Both the position numbers and the translations under genes were made by a program. DNA of 64,000 nt from Clostridia bacterium (lineage in GTDB: Bacteria; Bacillota; Clostridia; Christensenellales; Borkfalkiaceae). The DNA is taken from NCBI GenBank assembly GCA_017507045.1, contig JAFWBP010000017.1, forward strand, positions 1-64,000, written 5' to 3'. The notes under the pieces are model-generated. The model saw only the letters and a list, made by a program, of their open reading frames with translations, was not told the DNA's origin and did no database searches. Shown here piece by piece: positions 36,230 through 44,499 of the stretch (its first letter is position 1; each line of letters opens with the position of its first letter).

Positions 36230-37420
36230 ATGGACCTCAGAGAAAAGCTCCTTGCAAACGGCCAAGAGCACCTTATAAAATATCTCACCGACGGGGATTT
36301 TTGCGCCCGCTTGCATGAAATTGATTGGGAAATGCTTGCCCTTTGCAAGCAGGTAGAGCCCGAAAAGCGCGGGGAGATCACGCCCATCGCCGGGTTGCGC
36401 CTTCCCGAAATTGCCCAAAGAAGAGGGGAATTTGAAAAGCTCGGTGTGGAAGCCGTGCAGCGTGAAGAAGTTGCCGCTGTGCTTCTTGCAGGCGGTCAGG
36501 GCACGCGCCTCGGCTCCGATGCGCCCAAGGGCGCCTTCAACATCGGCGTTACGCGCACCCTCTACATCTTCGAGCAGCAGATAAACAACCTCCTCGAAGT
36601 ATGCAAGCTCTGCGGTGCATACGTGCCCCTTCTCATCATGACGAGCGAAAAGAACGATGAGGAAACGCGCGCATTCTTTGCGGAGCACGGTTATTTCGGT
36701 TACCCCGAATCGTATATCCGATTCTTCAAGCAGGAGATGGCGCCGGCGGTTGATCTGAACGGAAAGCTTCTCTTAGAAGCGCCTGCCCGCCTTGCACTCT
36801 CGCCCAACGGCAACGGCGGCTGGTATTCCTCCCTTATAAGCGCGGGTATTATGCAGGATTTTCCAAGCGTGAAGTGGTTCAACGTGTTTGCGGTGGATAA
36901 CGTTCTGCAACGCATTGCCGATCCCGTGTTTATCGGTGCAACGATCGCAAGCAACAAGCGGTGCGGCGCGAAAGTTGTAACGAAGGCGAATCCCGAGGAG
37001 AAGGTGGGCGTTCTTTGCCTTGAAGATGGCTTGCCTGCCGTGATCGAATACTACGAGCTCACGCCGGAAATGGCGAACGCACGTGATGGAGCAGGCGATC
37101 TTTGCTATCTCTACGGCGTCATCTTAAATTACCTCTTTGAAGCGAAGGCACTGGAAGAGATCGCCTCTCAACGCATTCCCGTGCACGTTGTGAAAAAGAA
37201 AGTTCCCTACCTAAACGAAGAGGGAAATTTCATAAAGCCCGAACGGGAAAACGGTTATAAATTTGAAACGCTCATTCTCGATATGGTAAAGCTTGCGGGG
37301 AGCTGCCTGCCCTTCGAGGTGGCGCGAGAGAAGGAATTTGCGCCCGTAAAGAACCGCACGGGAGTGGATAGCGTGGATACAGCGCGCGCACTGCTCGCGC
37401 AAAACGGCGTAATTCTCTAA
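36230..37420 (+). CDS. UDPGP-family UTP--hexose-1-phosphate (UDP-GlcNAc type) uridylyltransferase
   Basis: 396 residues from the ATG at 36230, with ACGGAGG 6 bp upstream; an in-frame GTG 18 bp upstream lacks such a site. The nucleotide-binding motif LLAGGQGTRLGSDAPKG (about 86-102) and the later GNGGWY and WFNVFAVDN segments are those of the UDPGP family (UAP1/QRI1-like). It forms UDP-N-acetylhexosamine or UDP-glucose from UTP and the sugar 1-phosphate in the cytoplasm, feeding wall or glycan synthesis. Which sugar is used cannot be read directly. First gene of a unit with the MBL-fold gene, recX, birA and nnrD. Confidence 0.9.
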   Translation: MDLREKLLANGQEHLIKYLTDGDFCARLHEIDWEMLALCKQVEPEKRGEITPIAGLRLPEIAQRRGEFEKLGVEAVQREEVAAVLLAGGQGTRLGSDAPKGAFNIGVTRTLYIFEQQINNLLEVCKLCGAYVPLLIMTSEKNDEETRAFFAEHGYFGYPESYIRFFKQEMAPAVDLNGKLLLEAPARLALSPNGNGGWYSSLISAGIMQDFPSVKWFNVFAVDNVLQRIADPVFIGATIASNKRCGAKVVTKANPEEKVGVLCLEDGLPAVIEYYELTPEMANARDGAGDLCYLYGVILNYLFEAKALEEIASQRIPVHVVKKKVPYLNEEGNFIKPERENGYKFETLILDMVKLAGSCLPFEVAREKEFAPVKNRTGVDSVDTARALLAQNGVIL

Positions 37421-37430
37421 GGAGGAGCGT

Positions 37431-38555
37431 ATGGCAAAAAAATCAACGAAGCGCGCGGCAAAGCAGGCGGCGAAGGTTGCAAAGAAGCATCCTGCGCTCA
37501 CCGCGTTCCTCATTCTGCTCGCCCTCGTTTTGCTTGCAGGTGCTGCGTATTACTATTATAAAAAGCGGGAAAGGGAGCAAGGGCCTCTTCTCGGCACGTT
37601 GCAAACGGGCGAGCTGGGCGTTCACTTCCTTGAGCTGGGCAATCAATACGTGGGCGATTGCGTGTTTATTCAAATCGGCGATACCGAAATTATTGTAGAC
37701 GGCGGCTCGCGCGAAGATTCCGCCGAGGCGATCGAGGCGTACGTGGATCAGTACTGTAAAGATGGGGTGGTGGAGTATGCCATCGTCACGCACGCGCACC
37801 AAGATCATATCGCCGCCTTTGCAGGAAATTCCGCGCACACCAGCCTCTTCCGCAGATTCGAATTCGAAACGATCATTGATTTTCCCAAAACCAACTCCAC
37901 GAGCGCCGTTTACGGGCGCTACGTTGCGGAGCGCGATGCAGAGATCGCGGCAGGCGCTAAGCACTACACCGCCCTCGAATGCTATAACAACGAAGGCGAC
38001 GCACAGCGCAGCTACGAGCTTGCCGAGAACGTAACGCTGAACATTCTCTATCACGAGTACTACGAAAAAAAGGCGAGCGAAGAGAACAATTATTCCGTCT
38101 GTTTTTACATACAGCAGGGCGATTACAACTATCTCTTCATGGGTGATTTGGAAAAGGAGGGGGAGGAATCCCTCGTGAAAAGCAACGATCTTCCGCGCTG
38201 CAAGCTCTATAAGGGCGGGCATCACGGAAGCTCCACTTCTTCGAACGACGTGCTTCTTTCAGCAATTCAGCCCGAATACGTGTGCATCTGCACTTGCGCA
38301 GGCTCTACCGAATATACGAAGGAACCGCTCAGCACCTTCCCCACGCAAACGGCGATCAATCGCCTCGCGCGCTACACGGAGAAGATTTTCGTAACCTCCC
38401 GCGCAGATGATTCCGCGCGCGGCTACACCTCCATGAACGGCGATATCTTCGTGAAATCAAACGGCATCGATTTCACCGTAACGGGCAGTAACAATTCCAC
38501 GGTTTTGAAGGATAGCGAATGGTTCAAAAACAACCGAACCTGGCCTTCGTCCTAA
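37431..38555 (+). CDS. membrane-anchored metallo-beta-lactamase-fold hydrolase (ComEC C-terminal-like)
   Basis: 374 residues. A Lys-rich N-terminus and one membrane segment (about 25-43) place the catalytic domain outside the membrane. The MBL motif THAHQDHIAAF (about 119-129) gives the HxHxDH metal site; later FMGDLEKEGEE and KGGHHGSSTSS segments match the ComEC/Rec2-type MBL group. Proteins of this group cleave phosphodiester or other bonds; the substrate here is unknown. GGAGG ribosome binding site, 10 bp after the previous stop. Confidence 0.88.
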   Translation: MAKKSTKRAAKQAAKVAKKHPALTAFLILLALVLLAGAAYYYYKKREREQGPLLGTLQTGELGVHFLELGNQYVGDCVFIQIGDTEIIVDGGSREDSAEAIEAYVDQYCKDGVVEYAIVTHAHQDHIAAFAGNSAHTSLFRRFEFETIIDFPKTNSTSAVYGRYVAERDAEIAAGAKHYTALECYNNEGDAQRSYELAENVTLNILYHEYYEKKASEENNYSVCFYIQQGDYNYLFMGDLEKEGEESLVKSNDLPRCKLYKGGHHGSSTSSNDVLLSAIQPEYVCICTCAGSTEYTKEPLSTFPTQTAINRLARYTEKIFVTSRADDSARGYTSMNGDIFVKSNGIDFTVTGSNNSTVLKDSEWFKNNRTWPSS

Positions 38556-38608
38556 TCGTCTTTTCTACAAGAAAACCCAAGAATTAACAAAAAACGGAGA
38601 AAGCTTCT

Positions 38609-39223
38609 ATGCCCGAAATCACGGCAATCACCCCCCAAAAGAAGGATAAAACGCGCTGTAACGTTGAAATCGACGGCAGATTTTATTGCGGCATGAAGCT
38701 CGTTACCGTTATGCAAAGCCGCCTCAAAGTTGGCATGAGCATCGCCCTCGAGGAGCTTGCTCACATTCAGCTTGAAAGCGAAAAGCAAACGGCGCTCGAT
38801 AAGGCGCTCCACCACATCACCGCTTCCATGAAGCCCGAAAAGGAGATTCGCGATTTTCTCACGAAAAAGGGCTATTTGAAGGACGTTTGTGATTACGTGA
38901 TCGAAAAGATGAAGGGCTACGGATTTCTCGATGACGGGGCGTACGCAAAAGCGTATGCGGAGAGCGTATCCAAGAAAAAGGGCGCGCGGCTCATTGCAAT
39001 TGAGCTAAGGCGCAAGGGCATCTCCGAGGAAGCGATTGAAGCCGCTCTTTTGGAACTTACCGATGAAACAGAAAGCGCCGAGCGCGTGCTCGAAAAGTAT
39101 GTGCGCGGCAAAGACCTAACCGATAAAAAAACGCTCGCCAAGGCGTACGCCCATCTCATCGCAAAGGGCTATGATTACGATACCGCCCGCGCAGCTTTGG
39201 AAGCACTGAAAGAAACGTTGTAA
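38609..39223 (+). CDS. recX: RecA regulatory protein RecX
   Basis: 204 residues. Three-helix RecX repeats are visible: LDKALHHITASMKPEKEIRDFLTKKGY, YGFLDDGAYAKAYAESVSKKKGARLIAIELRRKGI and the C-terminal LAKAYAHLIAKGYDYDTARAALE. It binds RecA filaments and modulates recombination and the SOS response. CGGAG ribosome binding site 9-10 bp upstream. It is followed by birA after 2 bp. recA itself is not in the window. Confidence 0.93.
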   Translation: MPEITAITPQKKDKTRCNVEIDGRFYCGMKLVTVMQSRLKVGMSIALEELAHIQLESEKQTALDKALHHITASMKPEKEIRDFLTKKGYLKDVCDYVIEKMKGYGFLDDGAYAKAYAESVSKKKGARLIAIELRRKGISEEAIEAALLELTDETESAERVLEKYVRGKDLTDKKTLAKAYAHLIAKGYDYDTARAALEALKETL

Positions 39224-39225
39224 GC

Positions 39226-39909
39226 ATGCAAATTATCTATCTTGATCACACCGATTCCACGAACGAATATATCAAGCGTTTTCTCCAGAAAGGGGAAAAC
39301 GTGATCGTTTGCGCCAAAATGCAAACGGGCGGCAAAGGCACGAAGGGGCGCAGCTTTCTTTCGGAGGGCGGCGGCGTGTATCTTTCCGCACTCGTATTTC
39401 ATAAAAACCTTTCGGCAAGGGAAGCCTTCCGCATCATGGCGCACGCCGCAGTTGCCGTTTGCCGCACAGCGGAAAAATTTGGCGCCGCTCCCGAAATCAA
39501 GTGGGCGAACGATGTTCTCATCTCCAACAAAAAGCTGGCGGGAATCCTCATCGAAAACGCAGTTTCAAACGGCTTTCTTCATCACAGCATCATGGGGATC
39601 GGCATGAACGTTTTAAACGACGTATCCTCCCTGGGCGGAATCGCCGTCTCTTTGGCGGAAGCGGCGCAAAAAAACTGCACCGCGCAAGAAGTGCGCGATG
39701 CGCTCATTCGTAATTTTTTAACGCCAAGCAGCTTTGAAGAATACCTCGGTTACGCGAAGTTTTTAGGGAACGAGGTGCAGGTAACAGAAGGGGAAGAAGT
39801 TTATGCCGCCACGGCGAAGGAGATCCTGCCGGACGGTAGATTAAAAGTGCAAACGGCGAGCGGCGAGCGCGTTCTCTCTTCCGCCGAAGTGCGTGTGAGG
39901 CTACGATGA
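39226..39909 (+). CDS. birA: biotin--[acetyl-CoA-carboxylase] ligase, class I (no DNA-binding domain)
   Basis: 227 residues covering only the ligase: DSTNEYIKRF near residue 10, QTGGKGTKGRSFLSEGGGVYLS at about 33-54, and KWANDVLISNKKLAGILIE at about 90-108. The N-terminal helix-turn-helix of bifunctional BirA is absent, so it should not repress biotin genes. It attaches biotin to carboxylase carrier proteins. Its stop overlaps the nnrD start by 4 bp. Confidence 0.95.
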   Translation: MQIIYLDHTDSTNEYIKRFLQKGENVIVCAKMQTGGKGTKGRSFLSEGGGVYLSALVFHKNLSAREAFRIMAHAAVAVCRTAEKFGAAPEIKWANDVLISNKKLAGILIENAVSNGFLHHSIMGIGMNVLNDVSSLGGIAVSLAEAAQKNCTAQEVRDALIRNFLTPSSFEEYLGYAKFLGNEVQVTEGEEVYAATAKEILPDGRLKVQTASGERVLSSAEVRVRLR

Positions 39910-40784
39910 AGTACGTGGATTTTTACGGCGAAGCGCCGCATGAGGCGGGTGCGTTTTCCGTGTTTGAAGATGGCGATATCGCGGTGTTTTTCCCGAAGAG
40001 AAGGCGCGATCTCCACAAGGGCGCTTGCGGCACGGCGAATATTATCGGCGGAAGCGCCGGCGTGGGCGCCTCGTTTTTGGCGGCAGGCGCGTGCCTTAAA
40101 TCGGGCGCGGGCTACACGAAGCTTTATCTTCCGCCAACCGTGTATCCGCACGCGATCGGAAGCGTTTCCCCTGCCTGCATTTTGCGCGAGTTTTCCGCAG
40201 TGGAAGGGGAGCTTTTGCTTGCGGATTGCATTGCGGTTGGCATGGGCGCGGGGGTGAGCGAAGAGCTGTACGCCGATATCTTAAAGCTATTGCATAGCTT
40301 TCAAGGAACGCTCGTGCTTGATGCCGATGCACTCAACGCGCTCGCATTTTACGGCGTGGAAGCGTTGAAACGGAAGAATTGCCGCGTGATCGTAACGCCC
40401 CATCCGAAGGAGTTTTCGCGGCTTACAAAAAAGCCGATCGGAGAGATTTTAGAAGATCCCATTACGGCGGCATTGCGCTTTGCAAGGGAATATGAAGTTA
40501 CCGTAATTCTAAAAAATTACCGCTCCGTCATCACCGATGGAGAGCGGATCGCCCTCAACGTAACCGGCTCGCCCGCACTTGCAAAAGGGGGTAGCGGAGA
40601 TGTGCTTTCGGGGCTGCTTGCAGGAACGGTTGCGCGCGGAACCGCGCCCTTCGATGCGGCGGCAGTATCAAGCTTTTTGCTGGGGAAAGCAGGCGAGCTT
40701 GCGGCGCTTGAAATGGGTGAATACGCCCCGGATGCTACCGATATCATTCACTACCTCGCCAAGGCAATTGCACGTTATAAATAA
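39906..40784 (+). CDS. nnrD: ADP-dependent (S)-NAD(P)H-hydrate dehydratase
   Basis: 292 residues, only the ribokinase-like dehydratase domain; the N-terminal epimerase domain (NnrE), often fused, is missing. Motifs: IIGGSAGVGASFLAAGACLKSGAGYT (about 42-67), VLDADALNALA (about 138), TPHPKEFSRL (about 160) and the phosphate-binding GGSGDVLSGLLAG (about 226-238). It repairs hydrated NAD(P)H in the cytoplasm. The start overlaps birA by 4 bp. Last gene of the operon. Confidence 0.95.
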   Translation: MKYVDFYGEAPHEAGAFSVFEDGDIAVFFPKRRRDLHKGACGTANIIGGSAGVGASFLAAGACLKSGAGYTKLYLPPTVYPHAIGSVSPACILREFSAVEGELLLADCIAVGMGAGVSEELYADILKLLHSFQGTLVLDADALNALAFYGVEALKRKNCRVIVTPHPKEFSRLTKKPIGEILEDPITAALRFAREYEVTVILKNYRSVITDGERIALNVTGSPALAKGGSGDVLSGLLAGTVARGTAPFDAAAVSSFLLGKAGELAALEMGEYAPDATDIIHYLAKAIARYK

Positions 40785-40812
40785 AAAAAGCCCCGTATTT
40801 GTGGGCTTTTTT
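40784..40812 (+). terminator. rho-independent terminator after nnrD
   Basis: Stem AAAAAAGCCC (40784-40793) with GGGCTTTTTT (40803-40812) and a further T-rich tail, overlapping the nnrD stop codon. Confidence 0.85.
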
Positions 40813-40879
40813 CTTTTTTTGTAGATACTATATCTCGCATAGTATTGCGGAAAGGCAGGTGTATAGGCATAAAGCTATG

Positions 40880-41635
40880 TCACGCATAACCGAGAAAACG
40901 CACGCAAATTGCGCATAAGATCAACACACTGCCCGAGATGAGATAGTAGAGCGGAAAGAAGGTGATAAGGCTCATAATAAGCAGAAGAATGCCGCTCACG
41001 AAGAAGGGGCGCGCGTTCTTTTTGGAAAAGGTGCGAATGAGCTTTGCCTTGAGCTTTGGCCGTGGAATATCCCCACAGATAAGCTTTTCAGGCACGCTTT
41101 TGGTGCGCTCAAAGAGTGCGAAGATCTCATCGCCGCGCACCGCACTTCTTCCAAAGGAAGCGAGCAATTTTTCTGCTTCGGGCGTGAGCGCGTTGCAAGC
41201 GAGTGCAAAGGGCTGTTCTCCGTGGCGGCGAAGCAGTGTGGCTACGGCGTCTGCCGAAAGCGGCTGCATCGTGAAAAGGGGCACGAGTAATTTTTCCTCA
41301 AGGAGCACGGCATCCTCTTGCATAGCGGCATCTTTTCCATCTGCGCGGTAGGCGGCAGCAAGGCTTTCAAGCACCCGGTTCGGCCGTTCGAGGGTGAGGT
41401 GCAGCATGAGTTTTTCCTTTCTGTTTTGTTCCGCTTTGGTGAGCGCCCGCCTTCTGTGTTTTGAATAGATGAGAAGAAACGCCGCGCCCCCCGCGGCGAG
41501 CGCGATGATCGAACATACGCTCACCGAAAGCGCAAGCGGCAAGCGGTAATAGCGCAAAACGCCGATGGAAAGAAACCAAGCGCAAGCGGTGTAGAAAAGC
41601 ACGTCGAGAATGAGCGGCAGGTCGATTTTTTTCAT
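40880..41635 (-). CDS. hypothetical four-helix membrane protein
   Basis: 251 residues with two N-terminal membrane segments (about 7-27 and 31-55), a soluble charged middle (about 60-200) and two C-terminal segments (about 206-228 and 232-248). The middle resembles no family I know; it has no catalytic-looking motif. It is divergent from the nadD-yqeK fusion and stands alone on its strand. The ribosome binding site is weak (GGCGGC about 12 bp upstream), so the start at 41635 is likely but not certain. Confidence 0.75.
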   Translation of the reverse strand: MKKIDLPLILDVLFYTACAWFLSIGVLRYYRLPLALSVSVCSIIALAAGGAAFLLIYSKHRRRALTKAEQNRKEKLMLHLTLERPNRVLESLAAAYRADGKDAAMQEDAVLLEEKLLVPLFTMQPLSADAVATLLRRHGEQPFALACNALTPEAEKLLASFGRSAVRGDEIFALFERTKSVPEKLICGDIPRPKLKAKLIRTFSKKNARPFFVSGILLLIMSLITFFPLYYLISGSVLILCAICVRFLGYA

Positions 41636-41706
41636 GAATGTATTTTTGCCGCCTTTTTTTCGAATTAAACTTGCAAAGGGAAAAAAAATATGATAGAATG
41701 GAATTG

Positions 41707-42831
41707 ATGAAGGTAGGTATCTTTGGGGGCTCTTTCGACCCCGTACATTGCGAGCACGTGCGCTGCGTGCAGGCCGCAGTTGCGGCGCTCGGTCTTGAGC
41801 GAGTATTTATCGTTCCATCGTATGTAGCGCCCCATAAAGCGGGAGGCGCCAGAGCGAGTGAGAAAGCTCGGCTTCAAATGTGCCGCATCGCCTTTCAAAA
41901 TGTTCCCGAGGCAGAGGTGAGTGATTACGAAATAAGCGCCGGCGGCACGAGCTATTCCTACCTCACCTGCCGCTATTTCCGTCAAAAGTTTTCCAACTGC
42001 GAGCTGTACTTTTTGGTGGGCGCAGATATGCTCGAAAACTTTTTCCTTTGGAAAAATCCGCAAGACATCGTAAAAAACGTTACGGTTGCGGCATTCGGCA
42101 GGGGGGGAGCGAAGGTTCACGAATTGCATACGCGCTTTTTCGAAGCCTTTGGGTGCGATTTCGTGGAAATTCCCTTCACGGGGGAGGAAATCTCCTCTAC
42201 GGAGCTTCGCGTTGCGCTCGCTTTTTCCAAATCGCCCAAGGCACTGGATGAAGGCGTTCTTCGCTATATCCGTGAGCACGCGCTCTATCTACCGCAGGCA
42301 GCGCAGGCTCTGGAGCTTGAAAAGCCCTCGCGTAGGGAACACAGCTACCGCGTGGCGCGCATGGCTTGCGTTAGAGCGCGCTCTTTGGGGATTTTAGAGG
42401 AAAAGGCACTCCTTGCGGCGTTGCTCCACGATTGCGCCAAATACGTGCCTGCCCATTCCGAGCTGCTCGCGCACTTTTCGCCCTTGGAAGGGGTGCCCGA
42501 GCCCGTTTTACACCAGTTCACGGGTGCCTATCTTGCGGAGAACGCTTTTGGAATTTATGATGAAGAAATTTTGAACGCGATTCGCTATCACACCTCCGGC
42601 CGCCCTGAAATGGGGAAGCTGGAAAAACTCGTTTTCCTTGCGGATATGCTGGAGGAGGGGCGGGAATTTGAAGGTGTAAAGGAGCTTCGTGCGCTCTTTT
42701 GGCGCGATCTCGATGCCTGCCTCGTTGCCGCGCTTTCGCACCAGATAAGCTATTTGCAATCGAGCGAAAAGCCCATTTACCCCCTCACGGCCGAGGCCTA
42801 CGAATGGGCAAAGCGGGAATACGCAAAATAA
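41707..42831 (+). CDS. nadD: nicotinate-nucleotide adenylyltransferase fused to a YqeK-type HD hydrolase
   Basis: 374 residues from the ATG at 41707. Residues 1-190 are NadD: GIFGGSFDPVHCEH (4-17) binds nucleotide and ISSTELR (about 160) is the second motif. Residues about 197-372 are an HD domain of the YqeK type (HSYRVARMACVRA; ALLHDCAKYVP), the family that splits diadenosine tetraphosphate symmetrically. In many Bacillota nadD, yqeK and rsfS are adjacent; here the first two are one protein and rsfS follows 40 bp later. A start at 41698 is also possible. Neither has a good ribosome binding site, and TTGCAA-17-TAGAAT lies directly over the start, so a leaderless message is conceivable. Confidence 0.92.
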   Translation: MKVGIFGGSFDPVHCEHVRCVQAAVAALGLERVFIVPSYVAPHKAGGARASEKARLQMCRIAFQNVPEAEVSDYEISAGGTSYSYLTCRYFRQKFSNCELYFLVGADMLENFFLWKNPQDIVKNVTVAAFGRGGAKVHELHTRFFEAFGCDFVEIPFTGEEISSTELRVALAFSKSPKALDEGVLRYIREHALYLPQAAQALELEKPSRREHSYRVARMACVRARSLGILEEKALLAALLHDCAKYVPAHSELLAHFSPLEGVPEPVLHQFTGAYLAENAFGIYDEEILNAIRYHTSGRPEMGKLEKLVFLADMLEEGREFEGVKELRALFWRDLDACLVAALSHQISYLQSSEKPIYPLTAEAYEWAKREYAK

Positions 42832-42871
42832 AAACCACGGAAGAACTTAAAATACAACGGAGGTAAAAAGT

Positions 42872-43225
42872 ATGGAAAGTTACGAACTCGCAAAAGCTTG
42901 CGCGAAGGCGCTTGCGGAGAAGAAGGCGGAGGATATCGTCATCATCAAAGTTGATGAGCAAACCGTCGTATGCAGTTATTTCGTTATCGCCAGCGGAAAA
43001 TCCACCACGCAGGTGCGCGCGCTCGGCGATCACGTTGAGGAACAGCTCAAAAAGAACTATGAAATTGCGCCCGTCCGCACGGAAGGCCTGCGTGAGGGGC
43101 GCTGGGGCGTTATTGATTACGGCGATGTCGTCGTGCACGTTTTCAACGAGGAGAGCAGATTGTTCTATTATCTCGAACGGCTTTGGGATTCGGGAAGAAA
43201 CGTGGAAAAATACGAAGAGGAATAA
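42872..43225 (+). CDS. rsfS: ribosomal silencing factor RsfS
   Basis: 117 residues, the usual length. The RsfS core is clear: KAEDIVIIKVDEQTVVCSYFVIASGKSTTQV (about 18-48) and LREGRWGVIDYGDVVVHVF (about 73-91). It binds ribosomal protein L14 and blocks subunit joining when nutrients are short. CGGAGG ribosome binding site 8 bp upstream; downstream of the nadD-yqeK fusion, as is common. Confidence 0.96.
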   Translation: MESYELAKACAKALAEKKAEDIVIIKVDEQTVVCSYFVIASGKSTTQVRALGDHVEEQLKKNYEIAPVRTEGLREGRWGVIDYGDVVVHVFNEESRLFYYLERLWDSGRNVEKYEEE

Positions 43226-43251
43226 TCTGCAACCGTTCGTTGCGTTGAAAT

Positions 43252-43506
43252 TCACTGATCCTTGAAATGAATGCGCTTAGGCTCGGAATACGTAGCCTTA
43301 GCGCGTTTTTTCTTTTTTTCCTCGATGTAATAAACGGGCTCAGGCTTTTCTTCCTTCGGTTCACGTTCCTCTTCCTTTTTTTGGGGGATTCGGTAAGCGA
43401 GGTAACCCATTTTCGCCAACTTAAAGAAGTGCACGGCAAGGAAGCAAATTGCAAAAATCATGGCGGCGTAGAGTGCGCCCATCCATTGAACGGAAAGGAG
43501 TATCAT
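43252..43506 (-). CDS. small single-pass membrane protein, function unknown
   Basis: About 84 residues from the ATG at 43506. One membrane segment (about 5-27) is followed by a strongly charged tail (KKEEEREPKEEKPEP ... EEKKKKRAK). Starts 30 and 39 bp further upstream are in frame; no start has a good ribosome binding site, so the N-terminus is uncertain. Convergent with rsfS (26 bp between ends). Not recognised. Confidence 0.6.
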   Translation of the reverse strand: MILLSVQWMGALYAAMIFAICFLAVHFFKLAKMGYLAYRIPQKKEEEREPKEEKPEPVYYIEEKKKKRAKATYSEPKRIHFKDQ

Positions 43507-43588
43507 GCTTGCATGATAGCATAAGCGCTTTGTCATAATTTGCAAGCTTTGGGAATAATTTCCCGCAATATCGCAAAAGCTCGCCTAT

Positions 43589-44356
43589 ATGGAAGGTACT
43601 TATCTTTCCGCGGCAGAGGCCGCGGAATACGGAGAATTCAAGAGAACGAGAAGGGAGGCGGAGATCGCCGTCACCCTGCACAAGCTGGTGGTGGAAGCCT
43701 CCCGCCGTGAGACGGATAAATCCGCCCTCAAAACGGCGTGCGAGAGCGCAAAGAAGCTGAATGCATACGGCGTGCTTGCATCGCCGGTGGGGGTAGCGGC
43801 GGCGAAAAAACATCTTTCCGGCAGTCAAACGTACGTCATTTGCCTCGTTGGCGGCACGGGCGAGAGCCTCATCCCCGTAAAGCGGTTGGAGGCGAAAAAG
43901 GCGATCTGGCAGGGCGCGAAGGAGATTCGCCTCGTGTTGTGCTACTCGGCGCTGCGCAGTGGAAACGCATCCTATCTGAGGCGTGAGGTAAAAAAAATCA
44001 AACGGGTGGCGAAGAAGCTGCCCCTCGTCGTCTCCTTGGAAGATCACACGCTCAGTGAAGAAGAGATCGCCTTTGGCACGAAGGCAGCGTGCGAGGGCGG
44101 AGCAGACGCCGTTTGTGTGCGCGGAGAGCTTCCGCTTTTGCTGCGCGCCCTTCGCGCAAGCGGGGGAAAAGTGCGCGTGGATGTGGGCGAAGTGGAGAAC
44201 GCCGAGCAGCTGCGCGTGCTCGTGAAATCGGGAGCTTCCCTCGTGCAGACGAACGTGCCCGAGCGCATTGCGGAGGAACTCTACGATGCGGCGCGAGAGG
44301 AAGGGGAGCGCCTTTCCGCGGTCCGCATAGCCGATCTCTCGCCGGCTCAAGAATGA
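43589..44356 (+). CDS. DeoC-like TIM-barrel protein lacking the aldolase catalytic residues
   Basis: 255 residues that follow the deoxyribose-phosphate aldolase layout from end to end (LASPVGVAAAKKHL; VKRLEAKKAIWQGAKEIRLVL; LVVSLEDHTLSEEEI; ACEGGADAVCVRGE; GASLVQTN). By motif alignment the catalytic Asp is Arg114, the Schiff-base Lys is Cys176 and the second Lys is Arg196. Aldolase activity is therefore unlikely. It lies between a small membrane-protein gene and secA, not with nucleoside catabolism genes. No clear ribosome binding site. It may be a binding or regulatory protein, or have a different reaction. Confidence 0.75.
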   Translation: MEGTYLSAAEAAEYGEFKRTRREAEIAVTLHKLVVEASRRETDKSALKTACESAKKLNAYGVLASPVGVAAAKKHLSGSQTYVICLVGGTGESLIPVKRLEAKKAIWQGAKEIRLVLCYSALRSGNASYLRREVKKIKRVAKKLPLVVSLEDHTLSEEEIAFGTKAACEGGADAVCVRGELPLLLRALRASGGKVRVDVGEVENAEQLRVLVKSGASLVQTNVPERIAEELYDAAREEGERLSAVRIADLSPAQE

Positions 44357-44415
44357 TCGGCAAGCAAATGCTTGAAAAAGTCCCGTGAAAATCTCAAAAT
44401 CTGCCGCAAAACGCT

Positions 44416-44443
44416 TTGAATTTTTGGAAAATTATAGTAAAAT
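44416..44443 (+). promoter_or_regulatory. probable SigA-type promoter of secA
   Basis: TTGAAT (44416-44421), a 16-bp spacer and TAAAAT (44438-44443). The leader then has a small hairpin GCGCG-CATTA-CGCGC (44461-44475) before the ribosome binding site at 44487-44490. Confidence 0.6.
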
Positions 44444-44499
44444 AGATTAGTGATAAACTCGCGCGCATTACGCGCACAATATTTTCGGAGCATAACGGC

